Below the pieces are notes generated by a model, which saw nothing but the letters and a program-made list of their open reading frames with translations, made no database searches and was not told where the DNA came from. The position numbers and the translations under genes were made by a program. A stretch of 64,000 nt of DNA from NCBI GenBank assembly GCA_963920635.1, contig OY987302.1, positions 44,953,500-45,017,499 of the forward strand, written 5' to 3'. Origin of the DNA: Pseudeuparius sepicola (lineage: Eukaryota; Arthropoda; Insecta; Coleoptera; Anthribidae). Below, piece after piece: positions 45,107 to 57,266 of the stretch; position 1 is the stretch's first letter, and each line of letters begins with the position of its first letter.

Positions 45107-46491
45107 TATGGGTTTTCCAACCAAAACTCGATCCCCCCCCCCAAAATTAGAAAACCGAAAAATATTTGAAAATTCGCCGAGACCCGTCGATTTTTGTTCT
45201 TGGGGGGAGCTTTTTTTACAGTTAAGTTTACTCGATATGTTCATCCCCCTAATCCCTAGCAACCCCAACTTTAAAATTTCAAATGGAACTACCCCACTTG
45301 TGGCGCATCATTTTAAAGCCCTTTTTATTGCGAATACAGTGATGTATCGTTTTTAGAATACTGTTGAGATTTGGCAGAATTATTGGCTAAAAACAGAAAG
45401 TTGACAATCCACTGTACGCATAGTAATTTCTATACAAATGCCCGCCACTAATAAGTTTTTTATCTACTACACACGACCAAATTACCTATCTAGTTTTTAT
45501 TGACGTGTCGATCAGTTTATAAAAAAACCACAAATGAAAAAGCTGAAGCAAAACAAAAAAGTTCATACGAATTCAAACCTTATATCGTTGACTGAGGTAT
45601 TAATAAGACTACTCATTGCTATAGTTTCATGTCCTGGAAAGTAGATGGCGCCTATGGTCAACAATGTATTTTACATTGTATTTTGTCTCCGGGAAGCGCA
45701 TGGTGAGCCAGAGAACTGTTAAATATGACAGCCGTGAGCAGTCTTTATTAATACGTCAGTCAACGCTTTAATATTTTTAAAACAAAAAGTCACTGTCACA
45801 AAAAGGCCCCCATTTTTTTGCTTGTAATTACGAAATAATTAGTTTCAGCCTGCTATTGAAAGTGTAAACGTGTTTTTGAAATGGTTTATTCTATCACGGA
45901 AAGGTTAGAAATTGTTGCAAAAATTGCAACAATTTCTACCCTTTCCGCTATAGAATAAACCATTTCGAAAATAAGTTTCCACTTTCAATAGCAGGCTGAA
46001 GCTAATGACTTCGTGGTTACAAGCAAAAAAACGGGAAATTTTTTTTGTTACAGTGACTTTTTGTTACATATACCTATTTTAAAAAGATATAAGGTTTGAA
46101 TTCGTATGAACTTTTTTTGTTTTGCTTCAGCTTTTTCATTTGTGACTTTTTTGTAAACTGATCGACACGTCGATAAAAACTAGGTAATTTGGTCGTGTGT
46201 AGTAGATAAAAAAGTTATTAGTGGCGGGCATTTGTGTAGAAATTACTACGCGTACAGTGGATTGTCAACATTCCGTCTTTAGCCAATAAGTCTGTCAAAT
46301 CTCAACAGAATTCTAAAAACGATATATATATATCACTGTATTCGCAAATGATGGGCCACAAAGGGGGTAGTTCCATTTGAAATTTTAAAGTTGGGGTTGC
46401 TAGGCATTAGGGGAATGAACATATTATCAGGTTGGCTTGACTGTCAAAAAAGCTCCCCCCCAGAAAAAAAATCTCCTTGGGAAACCCTGTA
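45107..46491. mobile_element. 1.4-kb palindromic mariner-type element
   Basis: The body 45109-46489 is one large palindrome centred near 45926 (GTTGCAAAAATTGCAAC). Its ends TGGGTTTTCCAACC and CTTGGGAAACCCTG fit a Tc1/mariner CAGGGTTTCCC terminus with flanking TA. The arms are roughly 90% alike. A MITE sits in the left arm only (45590-45766). Non-coding. Confidence 0.8.
45590..45766. mobile_element. MITE, second copy of the CGTTGACTGA family
   Basis: Starts CGTTGACTGAGGTATTAATA and ends with TACGTCAGTCAACG. The internal sequence matches the MITE at 42630-44345 in reverse order. The corresponding site in the right arm of the palindrome (near 46083-46095) lacks it, so that arm shows the empty site. 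Confidence 0.8.
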
Positions 46492-46559
46492 TGTGTCACC
46501 TATAAGAGATATATTTCTCCACCATACCCTATATAACTTTGAAACAACTCGTTAATTAC

Positions 46560-46870
46560 CAAACAGAAATCAAAACGAAATTAAAGAACGATCAAAGACA
46601 TTCCCTCGGTATTTTCTAGAACTGAAAGACCGCGTGGAAACGCAAGCAGCTGGCGCGGAGCGGCGGTCGGCTGGCGAGCCCCGCCTGAAAGGTTTGCGGG
46701 ATTCGCAGCAGGCGAACCATTAGCGCGAGGAGGCTCCGGCACTTTAAGGGGGAAGTTATGGATTTGCGACCTGTTCGACTCCCCTCATATTACTCAATTA
46801 CTGGCTCTTACAAGGAGGCTCTTCGGCGCCATAGAACGCGTGCCTTACACGAGTCTGTCTGTATACTGCT
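46560..46870. other. GC-rich unique block, possible regulatory sequence
   Basis: Composition shifts to GC-rich (GGCGCGGAGCGGCGGTCGGC near 46650) with no convincing open frame. Confidence 0.25.
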
Positions 46871-48814
46871 AAAGAAATTTCAGCTCAGTCTCGATTGACG
46901 CCTCAATCTTGGAAACGCATACCAGCAGTAACAGTACAAACAACAGACAAGACTAAAAAACTTACCTGGCCTGGACCAACACCATATTAAAGACCTGTGC
47001 ATAGTGATATTCAAGCGATCGCCACTGGTGTCATGCAACGAAAAAAAGACGGGATGGTTTAATGTTAAAAACACCATTGTTGCGAACAATAAAATAAAAA
47101 TAAAACCATGCAAATGTGTTACAACACAACGAATTTGATATCCAAAATAACATAAAATGCTTGTTTGTTTTATGTCCCTTTAATTTGACCTTTTGGTTTG
47201 AAATAAAGTCCATGGCTAGTTGTTAAATACCTAACTACAGAACACATTATATTTATCAGTTTCTTCTTTATATAGCTGACTATTGGTTTGCTTTGATTTG
47301 GGACGTTAAACAAATTTTTCTATATTTTTATTCTCGCATACGTAATAAAATACTCTTCCAAAATATAATATCTAGAATTCTCGCGTGTTCCACTGATTGA
47401 AGAGATCATCATGCGTAATTCCAAAATAGTGTTTATACGCTTCTGCAATTTACGTAATATGGTCTGTGCAATGATTTTCTTTAAACAAATCTAGCTAAAT
47501 CTAAGACTATCACAAAAAAATCTACCTATAAAAACTTTGTTAATGTGACAAAAAGTGCGAAATATTCACAGCAAAGAGAATTCGTTACCGCAAAAAGAAC
47601 ATGAATGGTAATAAAGCTGGATATTTAAAATATGGGACATTCTAAACGTCATAAACTGACATACAGAATACCCCCATAACCTATAGTAAGTAGACTTGTG
47701 CCAGTCCATTTCGCAAACAACAATAAAATTCTGACGGCATGCTCGGGTCTTTAATATAGAGTTACAAATTGGCAAATTTCAGTTTTCTTGTCAGATATAT
47801 TGGATTAATCGAAAACTGATCTCTGATCTAGAGACTTTTATACTGAAATAATGGTGATCAAACATTACTGTGAAGAATCTTATCCACATTTTGCCCCCGT
47901 TGCACAATATAATCGTAAATTTACTTTTTTTTTGCCTTTTTCCAGAAATTTCAAAAAAAAATTGCGAGATATTTCTCCATAGTTACAAGAAAAAGTGATA
48001 ATGGGCATAAGCACTCAAAGTTAGAAAACTAAAAAAACTATCCATTTAATTTTTAATTGGGTTTTTCGCCACCAAACTGATCGAAAGACAACTTTTTCAA
48101 GTTGCATGGAAAATTCATAAATTCTTAACAGTGAATGAACGAAACTTTAAACGTGTAACTCAAAAAAAACTTCAACAAATTTGTTTTCTGAGCTTTCGGA
48201 GAATAAATCTTCCTCCTTTCTCAAAGATTATGCCACGTCAAAGTGAAGTGACAGATTAATAAATTTCAGGTAAAAATGTCATGACAACAGAAACAATAGC
48301 CTAGCCACCTGCCTGATATTGTACCCTGTGTTCTATCTAATTATCTATACTAACTTCTCTTTGAGTAAGTGGCAATAATATTTTACTGAATTCCACTGAA
48401 CATTCAGCAACACAGTTGTCCCTATTTCTTAGAATAAATGCAGATTCTTTAATTTTTCGTCTATTTCCTACTTCTTCTTTGAGAATTGGTTTGGACCTAT
48501 AATAATATACCTAATGTTTGTTTTCAATTATGAGAGTCGAGTTACCGGGGTGCTAAGGTTGATTTGCCTTTCGCGCTTTGTGGATAACTTTTTTCATCAT
48601 GACTGAATCAGGCTGAATATATTGTTGCATTTTCTGAAATCGAAAAGTATATACCTTCTTGGTGGCAGCCACAAGCGGTCATCCCTATACATTTGCTAGA
48701 ACCTAAGAGCATCTTCATTAGTAGGTATTATATATGTGCATGTACTTATTTCCAAACTCACTGTCGAGCTATCATCATCCTAACTCAATAAGAAAATAAA
48801 TTTGTAAGCTCCAT
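46871..48814. other. AT-rich sequence, nothing recognised
   Basis: Only short unrecognised frames on both strands. Confidence 0.4.
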
Positions 48815-49130
48815 TGCGAAAATACCCGCAGCCATCGTCTCGGAGAATAATAGGGCCTTCTAAATTCCCGCACTTTTGTCGGATGCTGGGCCCTCAGCTC
48901 CGTCTCCCTCCCCCAGAGCCTACTCTAATGGCGCCGGGCGACCCCTCACCAGGCGGAGCCACTTGTCATCTGCAGAGTAAACACCCGGACGACTTGATGT
49001 TTGCTCGCGAGAGCGCTATTTGTCAAACATTTTATTTTCTTTCGGCGTTTAGCCTGAGGGGAAGGCCCGGCCGGGGGCCCGGATGACATATTGGCTCATT
49101 TGACGGCAGGCGAGACTCCTTGTGTACTTT
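48815..49130. other. GC-rich unique island, possible regulatory block
   Basis: A sharply bounded GC-rich stretch, covered by a 90-codon plus-strand open frame (48814-49086) with no recognised family and low-complexity Pro/Gly content. It is more likely non-coding conserved sequence or an exon of unknown type. Confidence 0.25.
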
Positions 49131-50309
49131 TACTGCTGCAGATTACTCCGTCTACACAACAGATTAAATCAAATATTTTTCGTTCCCGGGAGAGGCGCCT
49201 CTAACGAGTTTAACGAATCTCGCGAGTTTTTCGCGAGCGGGCGTTTTTCTGTTTGCAGGCCGAGAGTGTCGTCATATTTATTTAAGGGGTGTTTACCAGG
49301 TAGGAGAACGAAGGGGGCAGGCTCTCGTGCACTAATTCTGCAAATAAAAAAACTAAACATTGAATATCTTAACAAATGTAAAACTTGTCCAAAAATAAAC
49401 GAAAAACTAAAGAAGAAGAAGAACATTATACAGTATTGAAAAGTGCATATTTTCTTTCTTGCAGTATAGGCACATGCATTAGACAAAATCATAACATTCT
49501 CTCACACCAAATCTAGGACAACGGGACGTGTGACTCCATTGTTCATAATAGACCGAGAGATAGTGACAGATTTTCTTACGTGATTTTACTCAGTATGCCT
49601 TTCAAAGGGCATTATGTTGCGTATATTCTCACAATAATAAGGTATGAATCAGAGAGTCATCCTGGATTCTTCATATGGAAAAGTGAGTTTTCATTTATTC
49701 GAAAAATATGCGTTTTGATATGATTTTAGTCATTCTACCATGTATTTTATGATGAAGTTCAAAATAGAAAATTTTTCGGAAAACCATAGGCATACCGTTA
49801 ACGTGAACCCAAAGGGCTACTAGTATCACGTTAACTTGTATTTTAATACTTAATTATCCACGTTTCTGCACAGGCTGCCAATGATAAGTATGTAAGTTAT
49901 TGTCATAAATCTGCCGAAGAAAAGATGGCATACGGTGTGCGCCAGGGCCTGGAAACTCCCCATTGTACTTAGCAAAGCCTTCCCAATAGTTTGTACTTAG
50001 GTCGCTTGAGGGCGCTTATGGCATATTTCTGCAAATTATTATCAAAAATTGGTAGGCGGCGGCCGGCGGCCATTATTTTAATTTGTGTCCTTGCGTTTGA
50101 CATGTTTTGCTTGTCATTCTCGGTTCGTTTTATTTATAGTTTTTCGTGTATTGTTTCACATTTTCTGCGTTTTTTAGTGTTTGTTTTGTTCATTTAAGTA
50201 TATATTTATCGTTATTTTCATATATTATTTGGATTGGTGTTTTAAAATAGTTTTGGTTTGTTTGTGTACCTATCTAGTTGTGAAGGACGACGCGACGCGA
50301 CGGTCGAGT

Positions 50310-51163
50310 TGGAAGATGGAAATGCATATTCTTCCCAAAGACGAAACGGTAAGTAAAATATCTCGATTTTATTGTGATAAAACAAACTCTGCTATTTTTA
50401 CAGCTTTGTAAACTTATGGTCTGAAAGAAAATGGGAACAAAAAATTAAATGATCTTCCCCTTGAATCATTTTAAGAAGATGCTACCGGGTTTGTGGCATG
50501 TATTTTACGCCAGATTGTACATGTTCATACCCAGGAGGCAAATAGTCAAACTCTAGGATTAGAAGGGATGCTCTGCCATCTTTATTTTTGCCCACAATTT
50601 ACATTGGTAAGAAGTATTACAAATGGTGTTTATTTCTTCAAACGTTGTGACTCGGGGCACGTGTATGTGCCGCTATGTTTACCACACAGGCAGGACAAAA
50701 TTAATGATATATTTTTCGAGAAAATATATATATAGTACTTACATCTAGGTAATTAAAAAAATCAAATAAGTATACCTTCTCGCTGCATTCGGCAGTGCCT
50801 TAATTTTGATTTCTAAACTTAAATTCTATTTGCTATAACTTGCCTACTGTGAATTTTTGTATACTCCCAAAATCCTAGAAATCGTATTAGTAATTTTTGT
50901 ATAGTATCTTTTTATACCTTTTTAATAAATTACTAAAATTATAGGTATCTAGTGTTCTGCTAGTATTATACCCAGTGCACCATGAAAGACTAATAATAAT
51001 TATTATTTATTATTTTCTACAGATTCACCGAGAAATTCATTCGAGGATTTACCCAATAAAATTTCACTAATAGCTAGTAGGTAGGAACCTACTAGTTGGG
51101 AGTCCCCTGCAGCTGATCTACCAAACTTGGAAACATTTCCTCACCGGAAAAACAAAAAAGTAT
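50310..51163 (+). other. Exon-like open stretches, unrecognised protein
   Basis: Three stretches look spliced. The first starts at the ATG at 50315 (MEMHILPKDET) and ends at ACG|GTAAGT (50350). The second runs from the acceptor TTTTACAG (50402) through LPLESF, a stop, then EDATGFVACILRQIVHVHTQ, to TTG|GTAAGA (50606). The third runs from the acceptor TTCTACAG (51022) through SPRNSFEDLPNKISLIAS, a stop, then PNLETFPHRKNKK, to GTATGT (51162). Two in-frame stops suggest a decayed or mis-modelled gene. No family was recognised. Confidence 0.3.
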
Positions 51164-51604
51164 GTAGATTTAAGATTTTACCTATTTAAACAATACATTT
51201 TTTTCTTAATTTACATATAAATAACCTTAAGAAGACTAAAGTGTTATAATATATCTGTGACGTTTAGAATTATTATCGTGGTGAACATATTTTACAAACT
51301 GTTTGTAATATATAAAATTATTCCCATATAGTTCTTGTTTTCATTAGACCTATCCTAATATTGTCACTTATCACGTTTTAATTTTATAACTCGTCATAGA
51401 CAGATATTTATCATATGTCTATGTGGAGTTATAAAATTAAAACGTGTCTTAAAAATTGTAAGTATAATGACTATAAAAGATTTTAAATTTCCCGCTTAAA
51501 TAATCTAGTTTGTACTTAGGTCACCAGGGGGCGTATCGCATCCAAAAAATATAGAGAGTTGCCTATCTATCCCTATATATAAATCCTTTATCTATGGTGT
51601 GCGC

Positions 51605-51950
51605 ATGTAGAAGTACACTAGTAGAAGGTGAGCCACTTCAGTGCAATTTGACCTTTGACCTGTGACCTCTAAGCCCCGCCCACCTTTGCATCACCCCCTC
51701 CCCACGTGGCGTTTTCACGCATGTTTGGCGTTTTTTATTTCAAATTGACGTTTTTTCACTCATGTTTGACGTTTTTTGACCCACGTTTTGACGTTTACGT
51801 GGCGTTTTCACGCGCGTTTGACGTCAAACATGCGTGAAAACGCCACGTGGGGAGGGGGTGATGCACAGGTGGGCGGGGCTTAGAGGTCAAAGTTCAAAGG
51901 TCAAATTGCACTGAAGTGGCTCACCTTCCACTTGCACTTTACATCAAATA
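51605..51950. mobile_element. Palindromic MITE rich in transcription-factor motifs
   Basis: The arms of about 120 bp (51605-51725 and 51830-51950) are reverse complements. Each arm holds three nuclear-receptor half-sites with 1-bp spacers (TGACCT at 51649, 51656 and 51663; AGGTCA/AGTTCA at 51884, 51891 and 51898). Each also holds a GC box and a CACGTG E-box (51703 and its mirror). The centre carries a perfect TGACGTCA (51819-51826) and GACGTTTTTT repeats. No clear target duplication was found. Confidence 0.75.
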
Positions 51951-53514
51951 AATCATTTAAATGATTAAATTAAACATTCAATTCTTTAAACTGTACTTGG
52001 ACATGCGCAAACGGTATGCTATTATTTTTTCAGCAGTTTCATAACAAGAACTTGCCTACTTCTCATTGGCAGCCTGTTTAGAAACGTAGAAAAATTAATT
52101 ATTAAAATACAAGTTCACGTGACAATAATAGCCCTTTGGGCCCACGCTAACGGTATGACTATGGTTTTCTGAAAAATTTTCTATTTTGAACTTCATTATA
52201 AAACACATGGCAACCTGACTACAATCATATTAAGACGCATATTTTTCGAAGAAATGATAACTCAGTTTTTCATATGAAGAACCCAGGGTGACTATACGCA
52301 ACATGATGCCCTTTGAAAGGCATTCTGAGTAGAAACACGTCCAAAAATTTGTCACTATCTCACGGTCTATAAGATACATCAAAGCCTCGATAGGAGCAAA
52401 TATTGAAGAATCTTAGTAGATAGGCTATGTCGGTTCTGGCGCAATTTCCCCATGTATTTCTTATGGGGGCTAAAACGTGGTCAAAACGTGACCAAATTTC
52501 TCCGGCCCGACTTTCTCCGACGCGACCGAAGGTGCCCGAGCTCGCCGACCGTTGACCTTCGCTCTCAACCCCGGGGTGCCCGTCATTATCCCTCAGACCG
52601 TTGACCCAGCCGCGACATGTCACGACTCGCAACTAATAAAAACCCTAAATCATAATTAAGCCATGACGTCCCCCTGTCGACCTTTAGCCGCGGCCATGCA
52701 TGGATTTTTGCTACCACCTCTGCCTGCGTATTTTTGCGTCCGCGACGCCGAGACATGTCGAGACTCGCAACTAATAAAAACCTAACACCTATAGAAAAAT
52801 ACCAGCTTGCAATATGTACGTGATGTAATTCCTCGGAAAAAAGTACTTTCTCTTTGTCGGAATAAGCGCCTATGAAACGAGCACGCTGATCTCATCGGTA
52901 CTGGCGATAAAAAATTTGTAGGAAAAGTGTAATAAAGAATAGATATGAGATACATATGAGTGTATACATTTTCTTGACTACATTACCTAAGGATGTATCA
53001 AAAATCTATCTTCCTATATTTAGAGAATAGGACTGCTCAAAAGGAAAGTGGATATTAAATTTGGGGCATAAATTAACCATTTTTAGTTGAGTTTATAACC
53101 ATCTAGGTAAGTAAATTTCTTTAATTCCGAGAAAGCCAGGCCTTGTTTTAAATTACTTGACTAAAATATAATAGGTGCAAAGTTCACCAGTTTTTAAAAA
53201 TACTCTGACGTCATTATCAACAAGACTAGTACCACCAAAATCCGATCTTGTGCAACGCGTTTCCTGTTTAAAATTTCACCCAGAAAAAAAAAGGTACTAA
53301 TTCTCACTTATGCCATGTTCACCGTATGATTTTTATACTATTCCGACTTCGAAAACCCAAAGGTATAAGTGTAGCGTGTGGAAAAAGGGTTTAAAACCCT
53401 TAAACGGTCTATATATGGAATAAAATGAGGGCATGCAACATGTTCTTCAATAATGAAAATTAAAACAATGTTCATTTTTGACTGTCCATTATCCTACCAA
53501 GAAAAAGCTTATAG

Positions 53515-53715
53515 CGTCTAAGCGACTATAAAAACGACTCTAAAAACGTCTAAACGACTCTAAAAAACGACTAGACGACTCGTAAAAACGACTAGACGAT
53601 TCGAAAAACGACTAGACGATTCGGAAAAAACGACTAAACGACTCTGAAAACGACTAAACGATTCTGGAAAACGACTAGACGATTCTGAAAAACGACTAGA
53701 CGACTTGAAAAAGCG
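53515..53715. repeat. Tandem array of CGACTAGACGAYTC units
   Basis: Roughly nine copies of a 19-23-bp unit built on AAAACGACTARACGAYTC. The array is mirrored in the right TIR at 62613-62813. Confidence 0.9.
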
Positions 53716-53820
53716 ACATACCATTGAATACCATCGAGTACCATGGAATACCATCGAATACCATGAAATACCATCAAAGACCATGGAATACTATCGAAAA
53801 CCACGGAATACCATAAATGG
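53716..53820. repeat. Tandem array of ATACCATSGA units
   Basis: About nine copies of a 10-11-bp unit (GGAATACCATCGA) directly following the CGACTA array. It is mirrored at 62508-62612. Confidence 0.9.
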
Positions 53821-54025
53821 TCTTGGATATCCCTGTGAAAAAATTTGCCTCGGGGAGAGCATAAAAGGAAATTATCCGTGATCGATGCTCTGTGATCGAA
53901 AGATCGTCTTTGATAATACAATCACTCTCAGTTAAAGACATGTTTTTGTCACTTGAGATTGAACCTAGGAGTTATGGTATCCAACACACCAATGACGGAT
54001 TAGTCATGGGACAAATACCAGTACC

Positions 54026-57000
54026 AGTGAAAAGTATACAGATTTTTTTCGAAAACCGGCGACTGACAAAAAAAATATACTTATTAGAAAATTTTGCTCG
54101 GGAGACCGAGGTAACCTAGAAAACGCCTCTCGTCCGAATATAATCTGAAATAAAATTCCATGATGAGGACTTAGGCGAATGTTTGATGCAAGTGAATAGT
54201 ATAGACCGAATTCCCGAAAAAAACGCCATTCGTTTGAATATAATAAAAAAATCGAATAAGGAACGGGACTTATTAGACGAATATTTGATGCAAGTGGAAA
54301 AGTATAGATAGATTTTTTCGAGTGACTGATAAAAATAGTTAGTCGGAAGGCCCCCAGATAACATTGATATTTTGTTTGAACAAAATCTGAAAAAAAAAAA
54401 CTAGACGTGACTTAGACGAATGTTTGCAAGTGAAAAAAAAAACAAAAAAATTATTAGAAAAGTTGACCGGAAGGTTTAACCTAGGAAACGCCTTTCATTC
54501 GAATAGAATATGACAAAAAAAAATCCGAGACGTGACTTAGACGAATGTTTGCAAGTGGAAAAAAAAAACAAAAAAATTATTAGAAAAGTTGATCGGAAGG
54601 TTTAACCTAGGAAACGCCTTTCAATCGAATAGAATATGACAAAAAAATCCGAGACGTGACTTAGACGAATGTTTGCAAGTGAAAAAGAAACAAAAAATTA
54701 TTAGAAAAGTTGATTGGGAGGCCGAGGTAACCTAGGAAACACCTTTCATTCGAATAGAATGTAACAAAAAAAAAATTCCAAGACGTGACTTAGACGAATG
54801 TTTGCAAGTGAAAAGCATACAGATTTTTTTTTTCGAAAAACGGCGGCTGACTAAAAATTATTAGAAAAGTTGTTCGGGGCCGTGGTACCTAGGAAACGCC
54901 TTTCATTCAAACAAAATGCGACAAAAAAAAATTTAGACATAGATGAATAAGAATGCAAGGACGATTGGAGTGATCTATAACCCTAAACAGAAGGGAGAAA
55001 ATGCCCCTCAATAAGTCGAAATTTGTGTGTTTTCCATATGATTCAATGAGATTTTTACAAATTATTGGAAACTTAATGACGTGAGAAAAATAAAACGTCC
55101 ATTGTCTGCTCACATTTTAGGAAATTTATCACAATTTATTCTAATTAATAATACCCTTTGTTTATGGAATCCCTAGTTAGCCAATGTGTCATGAGTAAGT
55201 ATATGACAGGTCAAATACGTATATAATGTAAAGTAAAAATATAGTTAACAAGGCGTTAACGAGCATTGACAACATGTTAACGAACGAGGTGCTAACAACG
55301 CGATAACTTAACTTTGATAACTCGTTAACGAAGCGTTGACGAGTGTGGACCCTCCAAATCTTAGGAGATACATTCGCAACCTTACACCGGATCACGCGTC
55401 ACAAAGATGCTACCTTAAATTAATGCGTTGACAACTCGTTAATCCCAGGAGATACAATCGCAACTTACACCAGATCAAACTCAACTGTGGAATCCTGTGA
55501 CGTCACAGAGATGCTACCTTACATTTCTTTAGGTAGATAACCTAACCTAACATTATTGTCGCGGTGTCCAAGAGGTTAGCGACTGGTGAACCGATTGCAA
55601 TTGGATTTGGGAGAGGTGTATCAGAGGCGGATTAAGTCAGTTTTGGATTTGGGAGAGGTGTATCAGAGGCGGATTAAGTCAGTTTTGCTCAATAGCAATC
55701 GGTTCACCAGTCGCTAACCTCTTGGACACCGCGAGAATAATGTTAGGTTAGGTTATCTACCTAAAAGAAATGTAAGGTAGCATCTCTGTGACGTCACAGG
55801 ATTCCACAGTTGAGTTTGATCTGGTGTAAGTTGCGATTGTATCTCCTGGGATTAACGAGTTGTCAACGCATTAATTTAAGGTAGCATCTTTGTGACGCGT
55901 GATCCGGTGTAAGGTTGCGAATGTATCTCCTAAGATTTGGAGGGTCCACACTCGTCAACGCTTCGTTAACGAGTTATCAAAGTTAAGTTATCGCGTTGTT
56001 AGCACCTCGTTCGTTAACATGTTGTCAATGCTCGTTAACGCCTTGTTAACTATATTTTTACTTTACATTATATACGTATTTGACCTGTCATATACTTACT
56101 CATGACACATTGGCTAACTAGGGATTCCATAAACAAAGGGTATTATTAATTAGAATAAATTGTGATAAATTTCCTAAAATGTGAGCAGACAATGGACGTT
56201 TTATTTTTCTCACGTCATTAAGTTTCCAATAATTTGTAAAAATCTCATTGAATCATATGGAAAACACACAAATTTCGACTTATTGAGGGGCATTTTCTCC
56301 CTTCTGTTTAGGGTTATAGATCACTCCAATCGTCCTTGCATTCTTATTCATCTATGTCTAAATTTTTTTTTGTCGCATTTTGTTTGAATGAAAGGCGTTT
56401 CCTAGGTACCACGGCCCCGAACAACTTTTCTAATAATTTTTAGTCAGCCGCCGTTTTTCGAAAAAAAAAAATCTGTATGCTTTTCACTTGCAAACATTCG
56501 TCTAAGTCACGTCTTGGAATTTTTTTTTTGTTACATTCTATTCGAATGAAAGGTGTTTCCTAGGTTACCTCGGCCTCCCAATCAACTTTTCTAATAATTT
56601 TTTGTTTCTTTTTCACTTGCAAACATTCGTCTAAGTCACGTCTCGGATTTTTTTGTCATATTCTATTCGATTGAAAGGCGTTTCCTAGGTTAAACCTTCC
56701 GATCAACTTTTCTAATAATTTTTTTGTTTTTTTTTCCACTTGCAAACATTCGTCTAAGTCACGTCTCGGATTTTTTTTTGTCATATTCTATTCGAATGAA
56801 AGGCGTTTCCTAGGTTAAACCTTCCGGTCAACTTTTCTAATAATTTTTTTGTTTTTTTTTTCACTTGCAAACATTCGTCTAAGTCACGTCTAGTTTTTTT
56901 TTTCAGATTTTGTTCAAACAAAATATCAATGTTATCTGGGGGCCTTCCGACTAACTATTTTTATCAGTCACTCGAAAAAATCTATCTATACTTTTCCACT

Positions 57001-57266
57001 TGCATCAAATATTCGTCTAATAAGTCCCGTTCCTTATTCGATTTTTTTATTATATTCAAACGAATGGCGTTTTTTTCGGGAATTCGGTCTATACTATTCA
57101 CTTGCATCAAACATTCGCCTAAGTCCCCATCATGGAATTTTATTTCAGATTATATTCGGACGAGAGGCGTTTTCTAGGTTACCTCGGTCTCCCGAGCAAA
57201 ATTTTCTAATAAGTATATTTTTTTGTCAGTCGCCGGTTTTCGAAAAAAATCTGTATACTTTTCACT
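54026..57266. repeat. Inner 3.24-kb palindrome made of tandem repeats
   Basis: The left arm 54026-55602 and right arm 55687-57266 are reverse complements with very few differences; paired translated frames are identical or differ by one residue. The outer half of each arm holds tandem units of about 100-125 bp (CCTAGGAAACGCCTTTCATT...CGTGACTTAGACGAATG). Diverged units continue past the right edge to about 57590. The inner half is rich in GTTAAC words (GCGTTAACGAG, ATGTTAACGAACG). Confidence 0.93.
55603..55686 (+). repeat. 42-bp direct repeat at the palindrome centre
   Basis: Two identical 42-bp units (55603-55644 and 55645-55686), each starting GGATTTGGGAGAGGTGTATC, form the only non-palindromic spacer between the arms. 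Confidence 0.95.

Larger units (their letters stand above)
49546..52372. mobile_element. 2.8-kb TIR element of uncertain class
   Basis: The body 49549-52369 has ends TAGACCGAGAGATAGTGACA and the near reverse complement, with subterminal arms of about 380-440 bp (49549-49985 against 51990-52369). TAA lies at both outer edges (49546-49548 and 52370-52372). A TAA target would fit PIF/Harbinger, but three bases are weak evidence. The interior has exon-like frames (50281-50605 and 51023-51163) and a nested MITE. No DDE motif was seen. Confidence 0.5.
52415..54023. repeat. Left terminal inverted repeat, 1609 bp
   Basis: Mirrors 62304-63912. It contains two short-period tandem arrays near its inner half and otherwise AT-rich non-coding DNA. 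The 70-95-codon frames within it recur identically in the right TIR. Confidence 0.92.
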
